A stretch of DNA of 64,000 bases from Scleromitrula shiraiana (lineage: Eukaryota; Ascomycota; Leotiomycetes; Helotiales; Sclerotiniaceae). The notes beneath the pieces are model-generated. The model was not told the origin of the DNA and made no database searches. It saw only the letters and a list, made by a program, of their open reading frames with translations. Numbering within the stretch: position 1 is the stretch's first letter; the number at the start of each line of letters is the position of its first letter. The stretch is taken from the NCBI GenBank assembly GCA_028455995.1, contig JABELC010000007.1:248001-312000 (forward strand). Reading direction: 5' to 3'. Positions 23,612-32,400 of the stretch are shown here, piece by piece. Both the position numbers and the translations under genes were made by a program.

Positions 23612-24334
23612 ATGGATCGTTTACTTAATCGTCTTCGAAGAAGACTTGCTGATCACAGAAACTCAGGGCAAGAGAATAGACAAGAGAGTAAGACTGGCAT
23701 TGGTAATTTAAGGCATTCAGGACAGAACACAAATCAGCCACTACATGATCGTTATGTTCCAGGCGATATGGCTGCCTCCCAGATTATACGTGGTGAATCA
23801 ATGTTGTATCCAGCCCAACCACTCGTTGAAGGACTTCTGACAAGAGAACTCGATGCACCTCAAGCCAATCCAGATGTGCAAGTACTGACAGCTCTGAACG
23901 CTATCATACCAGCAGATGTCAGAGGGATGGGTTATGGCACTGCTGGAATTGCCCGATTTCATGATCAAAATCGCTGCGAGATATGTGGTCAGGAATTTCC
24001 TTGGGCGCAAAATTTGATGGCCAAACACCAACATCTTTGGAATAATCCCAATACTTGCTTTCGTGCTTTCCAGAGATATATCCGGGAAGAACTTATAGCT
24101 GAAGTACAGTTTTATGAGAGAAGACGTCAAGAACAGGCTTCTGTTCGACAACGCGAGAATCAGGCTTCTGCTGAGCAACTTTCTGTTATTCAACAAGTCG
24201 AAGAAGTACTCCAACGTGGATCTTCGCGTCAGCGAGAGACACAAAGCTCTGTTGATGAAAATAAATCACTCTCTCCGGAAGAAGTTGATCAAATATGCCA
24301 AAGAATAATTAGAGATCTAGACATTAGACCATAA
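23612..24334 (+). CDS. single-finger Cys/His protein with charged tail
   Basis: 240 aa, single exon, from ATG 23612. The N-terminus is Arg-rich (residues 1-25). A single finger follows: C122-x2-C125 with Phe-Pro at 129-130, H139/H141 and C149. Residues 150-240 are rich in Arg, Gln and Glu and are likely helical or coiled. The segment ARFHD-x3-CE-x-CG-x-x-F before and in the finger is shared almost word for word with the broken copy at 26941-27105. The position of finger and tail also matches the next gene, 24953. This is probably the best-preserved member of this subfamily. Function unknown. Confidence 0.72.
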   Translation: MDRLLNRLRRRLADHRNSGQENRQESKTGIGNLRHSGQNTNQPLHDRYVPGDMAASQIIRGESMLYPAQPLVEGLLTRELDAPQANPDVQVLTALNAIIPADVRGMGYGTAGIARFHDQNRCEICGQEFPWAQNLMAKHQHLWNNPNTCFRAFQRYIREELIAEVQFYERRRQEQASVRQRENQASAEQLSVIQQVEEVLQRGSSRQRETQSSVDENKSLSPEEVDQICQRIIRDLDIRP

Positions 24335-24952
24335 GATTATTCGAAGCAGAGATGATTAATTGTTGAGAATTTCCGGCTTTAGGAGTAAAATAGATTTTCA
24401 ACGGAGTTAAGATGTCCTTTTACAGTACGATACCTGGAACTTCTTGAGTATCATATGGTGTGATTTACAAACAGAAAAATGAATAAAAATATATTGTTTT
24501 TGGGAATTTAAATTGGAATATTGACTGCATACTATGTGACAAAGTGACTGTAATTAAGTATATATGATTGATGTAGAAAATTCCACTTTGAATCTTGGTG
24601 AGTAACATATATAGGTTGAGGAAACATCAAAAACATCAGTATATAGACATCTCTTTTGTAGATAGTCCAAAAATAATAAAGTGGAGAAACATTAAAACAA
24701 CCACAACAGTAATCAAGAATACACGAGGACATGACTACATTTACACATCCACACCTCAGACACTTGAATCAATGTTCAACCCAATACAACACTATTTATG
24801 ATTAATCAAACAAAATCTTTTAAATGTGTCACAAAACCATTGTTGAGAAGTACATAAAAGAATGTGGAATGTCTTCCTCGAGTAAAACTTTACCAAACTT
24901 TACAAAACCTCATATCTTAAAACTCGATCAAAGACCAATAATTTTCGGAAAC
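24335..24952. other. spacer and leader of 24953 gene
   Basis: No separate gene. An ATG at 24824 is in frame with the one at 24953, but the 43 extra residues show no similarity to paralogues, so I treat this stretch as leader. Confidence 0.45.
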
Positions 24953-25777
24953 ATGTATAATTACAAACAAAAAAACCGAGGATGCCGCTCTACCACTGAG
25001 ACTGGCAGATCCAACAACCAACAAACCTTTACGGTATTAACCCATGGGACCATTATCAGCGAAGCTTCTATATCTTCTGCCCCTGGGCTACGGCAGTTAG
25101 GATACTCAAACCATCAAGGTGGTACTGGTCTTCAAGTTTTGGATAACCTCATACCATCAGACAATAACTGCTATGCCAATAATGCGGATGCTAATCAGAA
25201 CATTTCTGTCACATCCATATCTAGACCACCTCCTGATCCAGTCAAAGATCTTTTGTCGAATAAAATGAATTGGGTTTTTTCCCCAGTTGTCTCAGATGTT
25301 GATACTCGAGGTTGGAATACATTCAAGACTCTTAAGATGCATAATCCGAACTCTTGCGAAAGATGCAAACTGTCATTCCCGACTTTATGGTCTAAGTTAC
25401 AGCATGTGGCTGTTGTTGGGGGTAGTCCGTTATGCATGGAATATTTCCGGAACTTGGTGATGAACAAAATTCGACTGTCCCAAGAACAACAACGGCGGCA
25501 TCAACAACTGCTTCATGCTAAGAAGGCAGAGCATTTCAGTCGAATGGCTGGACATGGATCTTCTAGCCATCGAATTTCTTCAGGTCAGAAAAGCTATGCT
25601 ATACAGCCCAAGCTATGCTATACAGCCCAAGAATTATGCATCTTAAATGGCAGCAGAAGAAAAATAACGCATCCAAGATATCCAACAAATAAAGAGCGAA
25701 AATTGTGGAACTCAGTTGGTCACCGTGGTAGTGGAGCTGGTCGTGACGAAAGCGGTAGTCAACAGTGCCGACGTTAG
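24953..25777 (+). CDS. single-finger Cys/His protein with rearranged C-terminus
   Basis: 274 aa from ATG 24953; an upstream in-frame ATG at 24824 would add 43 residues. I prefer 24953 because the N-terminus (MYNYKQKNRG ... TG ... NNQQ) aligns with the broken paralogue at 26732 (MSYHRRNHRG ... TG ... SSQQ). The finger is C135-x2-C138-x12-H151-x9-C161, with Phe-Pro at 142-143, and is followed by a basic Gln/His/Arg helix as in 23612. A 19-bp tandem duplication at 25590-25627 lies in the coding region. Without it the frame would close within about ten codons, so the last roughly 55 residues are probably new sequence. Function unknown. Confidence 0.68.
   Translation: MYNYKQKNRGCRSTTETGRSNNQQTFTVLTHGTIISEASISSAPGLRQLGYSNHQGGTGLQVLDNLIPSDNNCYANNADANQNISVTSISRPPPDPVKDLLSNKMNWVFSPVVSDVDTRGWNTFKTLKMHNPNSCERCKLSFPTLWSKLQHVAVVGGSPLCMEYFRNLVMNKIRLSQEQQRRHQQLLHAKKAEHFSRMAGHGSSSHRISSGQKSYAIQPKLCYTAQELCILNGSRRKITHPRYPTNKERKLWNSVGHRGSGAGRDESGSQQCRR
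25590..25627 (+). repeat. perfect 19-bp tandem duplication in coding sequence
   Basis: Two adjacent perfect copies of a 19-base unit (AAGCTATGCTATACAGCCC), plus AAG of a third. Nineteen is not a multiple of three, so the second copy is read in another frame (SYAIQPK then LCYTAQE). Confidence 0.95.
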
Positions 25778-26610
25778 CTTCAAAGGAGGATTTTAAGACG
25801 GTCCCGCAGCCTATCTTTTTATGAAGAGAGGATTTTTCATTGGGGGGGGGGATTGAGTAGCCTTGTGGTTCTAGGGTGGAAAAGCCCTCTTTTGCTATTG
25901 TATGAATGAATCAACGGTACTTGAGTAAGGTGAATTGATAGCTGCAAGGTTGGAGGTGGATTAAGACATGGTCTTGGTACAATTGTGGTGGATGAATTTC
26001 CTGTAACTCTCCTCAAAGGGTGTGGAGATTGCGTGCGAGACGTGGTTTTCTGAATACTGTTCACTATAATTTCCATGTTGAAGATACCAATTCTAAGAGA
26101 GTAGTTATCGCAAGCCAAACAAAAGTAAACACAATACATGGACTAATATCTAATTAGCTAGAAACCGTAACTGTATCAAATAAACTGTGAGAAATGTGAA
26201 TTCGTTTCTATTACTAATACCTGTTGTGGATTGCGAACTGAATCATCGTGCGAATATCCTCTAATTATGAATCCCGCAACTGAGAATCATGCGACTCTGA
26301 CTATTCACTGACTATTCAATGACTAGTCTTGACAATATTTTGTATGCATATACATTTCTATTGTCCAAATGAAAAACTGATATTAATAAGAATTCAGAAA
26401 TCATAAATGGTGATCAAAAAACACAATTACCAAATGACTTTGGTAAATATGCAGAAAAGTGGTGAAAGTGGAAAAGAATTGCTTATGACTTGTTTCAGTA
26501 GAACATGAGTAAATTAGCAATATAACTGGTAAATAGTTATGAATAGTCATAAGAAACTTCTTTATGTGTTATGTGTCATATATCCAGTGGAAAAAGTGGT
26601 GGAAAAGGTG
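25778..26610. other. spacer inside the finger-gene block
   Basis: No supported gene. A G9 run is at about 25842-25850. The minus frame 25837-26139 has no domain. Confidence 0.5.
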
Positions 26611-26620
26611 TATAAAAGGA
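26611..26620 (+). promoter_or_regulatory. TATA-box element TATAAAAGGA
   Basis: GTGTATAAAAGGACGG lies 121 bases upstream of ATG 26732. It matches the elements at 16053 and 17468, including the trailing GGACGG shared with 16053. Confidence 0.6.
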
Positions 26621-26731
26621 CGGACAACATCCCTCCTGAGAAAGAGTTCAACAAGATTTCATACCTCAAACAAAGTATAGTCCTATTCACACACAAGCTA
26701 TCCTAAAATAGAACCAACACTTCGAACAAAC

Positions 26732-27105
26732 ATGTCTTATCACAGAAGAAATCACCGAGGATCCAATACAAGCAGCGGCACTGGCAACGCTAGTAGTCAG
26801 CAAGTCGCTCGTTCTACATATCCTCGAGATACTGGGAGTGGCCCGGCACCTACCACAGAATAAATTATACAAGAGAATTCAGAATTTCCTCCAGGCACTC
26901 CAATGATAAAAATACCTTTATAAAATATTTCGAGACCTAGCCACCCCCAGACATTTCAATTCCAGAGTTGGACGATCAACGTACTGCCCGCTTTCATGAT
27001 CACGAGTCGTGCGAATATTGTGGTGCAAAATTCTCTGATTTGAATGGGAAATACACGCATGTTAAATACAGGCCAAGATGCGCTTCCCTCATAGAAGTCG
27101 GATAG
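26732..27105 (+). pseudogene. decayed single-finger Cys/His gene
   Basis: ATG 26732 opens 43 codons similar to the start of the 24953 protein, then TAA at 26861-26863. The same frame continues coding-like (EFPPGTPMIKIP) to another TAA. A shifted frame, 26941-27105, then encodes ARFHDHESCEYCGAKF and the rest of a finger C-x2-C-x12-H-x6-C, closing at TAG 27103-27105. The finger is closest to that of 23612. No good GT-AG intron joins the pieces, so at least two stops and one frameshift separate them. The promoter TATA at 26611 is still well preserved, so the loss is probably recent. Confidence 0.65.
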
Positions 27106-27359
27106 AAATATGGTAGTTTCCTTACTTAGGTTTATTTTTCGAATAGAATGCGTGATATTTTGAACACCTTGTTCCTGTCTGCATTGATATTGAGCACCTT
27201 GAGATGATTCTTACTTAAACCAGATGTTCCCTGAAAGTGAAATATAGAATAGAAATAAATAGCGAATAAACGGATAACATGACGAGAACACCGTCAAACC
27301 AAGCCGATTATATTGTGTCATACAAAAAGGAGCATAATCAAGAACTTGTTGATTGATCT

Positions 27360-27530
27360 CTTTAGAGGGAGAGCGAAGCTCCTTCTATATATATTATGAT
27401 ATGACGTTAAAGGGTGCGGAGCACCCTTAGTTATATCCAGTTGATCACCTGATCTCATTCTTTTGTGACAAATTGCAAGTGGGAGATATGAACCTCGCCC
27501 AGGCGAAGATCCCAACGCTGAACCACATCT
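27360..27530 (-). repeat. possible tRNA-related short repeat with two GNA mini-hairpins
   Basis: Read on the minus strand, 27529-27508 resembles a Pol III A-box (TGGTTCAGCGTTGGGATC) and 27498-27481 a B-box (GGTTCATATCTCC). They are set about 33 bases apart, closer than in a true tRNA. Downstream on that strand are two perfect hairpins with GGA/GAA loops: AAGGGTGC/GCACCCTT at 27410-27428 and GAGC/GCTC at 27371-27381. Head plus structured tail fits a SINE-like element. One copy only is visible here, so this stays tentative. Confidence 0.35.
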
Positions 27531-27879
27531 TTATCCCAATCTCCGCGATATTTATCCACTTGAAGAAGTTCTCGCTGCGGAACGCATCAATCATGACGTT
27601 GCTGAGGAACGAAGTGTTGAAAGGCCTGCCGATATTTTAGATGGCCATCTTATCACTGGCAGTTTTGAATCAGGCAAAATTCGCAAGATACAGAACAAGG
27701 GACTGGCAAGTGGTTCGAAACCGTCAACGAAGAAGTCAGAGCGAGAAGGAGCAAAAGAGAGGGAAGAAATCGAAGAAAGAAGAGAAAGTTGTGGCATAAA
27801 TCTCTGTATTGAGGCTTATTTGATCCATCGTGCGCAGACTGTATACCCGCGTGATGATGATGATGATGATGATAATTGA
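27469..27879 (+). pseudogene. orphan coding-like frame, start missing
   Basis: 136 open codons with no ATG, bounded upstream by TGA 27466-27468 and closed by TGA 27877-27879. The composition is that of a real protein: acidic and basic helix-like sequence (e.g. LEEVLAAERINHDVAEER), a Lys/Glu-rich stretch, and a final Asp run from a GAT repeat. The first 20 codons overlap the tRNA-like head described above. It may be the 3' end of the decayed gene at 26732, cut off by an insertion, or of another lost gene. No domain recognised. Confidence 0.4.
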
Positions 27880-28085
27880 GTTTGGTTTTGGATAGAATTA
27901 GATTTTGTTTTGAGGGGGCAAGAGTTCAGGGCGGCGCGTGTAGTTGGTTGCAACTCGAATGAGATCTGATAGTTAAAATATCCATTTAGCTCCATGAGAC
28001 ATACTCATTGTTTAGTTTCATTCACAGCGATAATAAATGTATCATATGTATGATGTTCTTAGAAAATTTTATAATAAATATTGCT

Positions 28086-28943
28086 CTACGGTATCACCTA
28101 TTCAGGGATTTCTTGAATACTATTCAAAGAAGGAAATTTTCATATTATAATTAAAATTTTAATTATATTATAAGTTGATTTTTGGGAAATGATTTTATAT
28201 TAATACAAATTCAATTTAGATATTTAGATTTATTTCAAATAATTGTTTAATACTAGATTAATATAAAGTTTATATATAAAATTGATGTATTTTTATTTAT
28301 ATTTATATATAAAATTATATTTATATATAAAATTAATATATATTAATAATTGATATATTTCATTATTTTTTAATTTAATTAATATATTAAAATTAATTTT
28401 ATATTTTTTTATTATTAATATATTCAAATTAATATTAATAATATATATAAAAAAATAATATAAATATACTTTTAAATTTTATAGAAAATTATTTATATTT
28501 TAATAAAGTTGTTAATTTATAAAAAATGAAGTTGAAATTAATTAAAAGTAGTTAAAGTTTTATAGTTTAAAGCTATATTTATAAAAATTAAATTAAATTA
28601 ATAAAAAGTTAGATAAATTTTTAATTAATAAAAATTTACTAAAAAGTTATATAATTTTATAATATAAGATTAATAATAAGGCTATTTTAAGTATAATTTT
28701 AAATTAATATATTTTATCTAAATTTTATTTGAATTTTATTTAAGGTTTATTTAAAGTTAATCTTCAAGTTTAAAGACTAATTTATACTATATAAAATTCA
28801 ACTTTTAGTTAATTATAAGTTTAATATATCGATATTTGAAATTTTAATATGTTTAAATATTAAAATGACCGATTTCTTGAAGTTCATTTAGGGAAATTAT
28901 TGAATTCTATTTAGATTCGCTCCTTAAATACGTGATACCGTAG
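28086..28943. mobile_element. AT-rich element with terminal inverted repeats
   Basis: An 858-base, extremely AT-rich segment starts CTACGGTATCACCTATTCAGG and ends with the inverted CCTTAAATACGTGATACCGTAG. The outer 12 bases are a perfect inverted repeat, with about 18 of 22 matching over the first 22. The inside has no open frame and looks like a transposon eroded by C-to-T mutation such as RIP, or a MITE. I find no clear target-site duplication. It separates the finger-gene block from the ABC transporter. Confidence 0.6.
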
Positions 28944-29425
28944 GGTTGGTGATCAATTTTATATCAAGCTAGTCAATTTTAGGTATTGTGATAGATTATG
29001 TAATCGTGATCTCAATCTCGGCATATCGCCGCCAGACATCAAGCACGATAATTTCCATTGTTATGGCCTCGAGATTCTCAACGAGAAATTCTGGCAACGA
29101 TTCTCTAGACGCAAAGATGATTAATTGTTCTTCACGATTCTTCACCGGAGTTTCTCTTCGGGCCGACCTCAAGGAGAACATTCTAAGAAGGAAGTCACGA
29201 CTTTCGATGATTGCTCAAGGTAATGAACTACGTATACACCACCTGCCATATGGATATGAAGCTCTTTAATGGTTTTTTTTCAATGTTGGAAGGTTTTTAC
29301 AAATAAATATTGAATGTTTTACACTCAGTTCGTCTCTACGAGGTCTGTTGATACTTCAGAATTGAACCATCGACTACTATCAATTCCCAAGAAATGCACA
29401 AGCTACTAATCACAATTGAATAAAG

Positions 29426-32400
29426 ATGGATCGCTCTGGATACGCAAAAATACTTGATCCTCCTCCAACACCACCTTCTAGAGTTCATTCTGGATACCCT
29501 CGTGAGAAACATCAGAAGGTAGAATGTGCACCTACACACATAGATCCATACCTTCAAGCTACGCAGTCACGATCATCTCTTGTTCCACAAAAATTTGAGC
29601 TATCGCCAACACCAAGTTTGGGACAAAATATAATAGAGGAGGCAGTCGAATTCAAAAATCCATTTCTAGATTCACACCCCGACTCCCCATTGAATCCGCA
29701 AAGTGATAGTTTCAGTGCAGAAGAATGGGTTTCAAACTATGTTGGATTTATGGCACAATATCCAAACAAATATCCTCAAAGAAGCGGAGGATTTTCTTTC
29801 CAGAATTTAAGTGTTTATGGATTCGGCAAGCCTACAGATTACCAGAAAGATGTTGCTAATGTCATATTAGAAATTGGAGCATTTTTCCGATGGATGGTCG
29901 GCTCAGGAAATCAAAAGATTCAGATTCTAAAGAGTTTTGATGGATTGGTTGAACAGGGGGAAATGCTTCTCGTGCTTGGTCGACCTGGAAGTGGCTGCTC
30001 TTCTCTACTGAAAACGATATCGGGCGATACACATGGACTTTTGGTTGACCCAGAGTCTAGTATCAACTACCAAGGAGTACCCGCAACCGAAATGCATTCT
30101 AGGTTTCGAGGCGAAGCGATTTACATAGCAGAAACAGATATGCATTTCCCCAATTTAACAGTGGGTGAGACCTTACTCTTCGCAGCCAAAGCTCGAGCTC
30201 CACCAGATCACACATTTCCAGGTGTAACACGAGACTTATATGCAAATTACATGAAAAACATGATGATGGTGAATTTGGGTTTGAGCACAGTTGAAAAGAC
30301 TGTCGTAGGAAATGATTATGTAAAAGGTATCAGCGGAGGCGAGAGAAAAAGGGTCAGTATCGCAGAAGCAGCCTTGAGCGGGTGTCCACTTCAGTGTTGG
30401 GATAACAGCACCCGTGGCTTAGATAGCGCCCACGCACTCCAGTTTTGTAAGATGGTTCGAATTTTGACTACTTATAAAAGATCAACTGCTTGTGTGACTT
30501 TATATCAGGCCCCTCAGAGTGCCTACGAGGTCAGTATTCCCATACCCGGCTGCAACCACCAGCTTTTGCTAACTTTGAGGCAGATGTTTGACAAAGTGTG
30601 AGTGTAGCTGGGATCACATGCTGGATTCGATAGCCCATTTATTTTACTTGATTAATATTGGATACATCTTTGATTCTTACTGATGTTTTGAAATTCTAGG
30701 ACGGTGTTGTATGAAGGGCAACAGATATATTTTGGTCTTTCTCATGAAGCAAAAGCCTTTTTCGTCGATATGGGCTTCATCTGCTCCCCACGCCAAACTA
30801 CTGCGGACTTTTTGACTTGTTTAACTAGTCCAGATGAGCGGAAAATTAAGTAATGTTCTTTCATTGTCTTTTGATGCATCAGAACTGACGGTTATTAAGG
30901 CCGGGACATGAATTTCGCGTTCCTAGAACACCTGAAGAGTTTGTTATGGTGTGGAGAACAAGTCGGCAATATGCAACACTCATGCAGGAATTAGAAGAAT
31001 ATGAGAACGAATACCCTTGTGATGGCACACACTCTCTCGAATTTGCAGCAGCTCGAAGATCTCAACAAGCTAAATATCTGTTCGTATCAATAATTCATTA
31101 GTGTAGCTCTACTAATATGTTCTTAGGTTTAGTAGATCTCCATACACACTATCTCTAACTCAACAAGTCAAACTGTGCATTGACAGAGGGTTTCGAAGAT
31201 TGTATGGTGACGCCAGTTTCACGATCTCTGGCCTCTTAGCCAATAGTCTTATGGCAGTGGTTGTTAGTATCATATTTTACGATTTAAAAGATGATAGCTC
31301 CAGCATGTATAACAGGAGCACACTACTGTTCTTTTCGATCTTACTCAATGCCTTTTCAAGCTCTCTTGAGGTAGGTTCATAAATGTTCCAATTGATGCTA
31401 CGATTTCTGATGCGATACAGATCATACAGTTGTTTACTCAGCGCCCAATTGTCGAAAAACATGCAAGATATGCTTTTGTTCATCCATTCAGCGAAGCAAT
31501 CGCCTCGATGATATGCGATTTGCCTTATAAACTTCTCAATTCTATCTTTTTTAATACTACTTTGTACTTCATGACTAACTTGAGAAGGGATGTCGTGGCG
31601 TTTTTCACTTTCCTCACAATCTCATTTCTTTCTACACTGACACTTTCGATGGTTTTCCGAACAATTGGTGCTGCCTCAAGATCACTCTCGCAAGCGCTAT
31701 TTCCTGCGGCTATCATTGTATTGGCATTCATGATATATGCAGGATTTGTTATTCCTCTCAATGGTATGGTGCCAGTATTCCGGTGGATTAATTATATCGA
31801 CCCAATCGCCTACGCATTTGAGAGTTTGATGATAAACGAGTTCGCAGGTCGTAGCTTTTCATGTGCCAGTTACGTTCCGACGGGACAGGAATACATTAGT
31901 ATCAGTCCACGTAATAGAATATGTTCCATTGTTGGGGCTGCTCCTGGGGCCGGTGCTGTATCTGGAACGGAATATTTGTTGCTTAAGTTCAGTCATAATC
32001 AAAATAATCTGTGGAGGTACGTCAACTAACGCTTGCTAACTGATTGTATTTTACCGCAATTACACAAATAACATTCGGATAGAAAGTACCGGGCTAACAT
32101 ACTCAGGAACGCTCTCATTATGATTGTTTTGATGTTTCTCTTTATGATCATGTATTTGATTGCCACCGAGATAATATCGACCAGGAAGCCTAAGGGAGAG
32201 GTTTTACTTTTCCAGCGCAGGCATAAACCACAATTTAAAAGGCAGCGCCACCTCGAGATATATTCCGGAGCAGATTTATACAAGCATGGAGACCCTATCA
32301 GCAAAATCCAGAGACAAACTTCAATATTCCAGTGGAAAGATATTTGTCTTGATATCAATACTAAAGAAGGTCCGCGGAGAATCCTGAATCACGTTGATGG

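Noticed and set aside
27481..27529. True tRNA gene on the minus strand
   Set aside because: A-box and B-box are too close and there is no anticodon arm or acceptor pairing; at most tRNA-derived.
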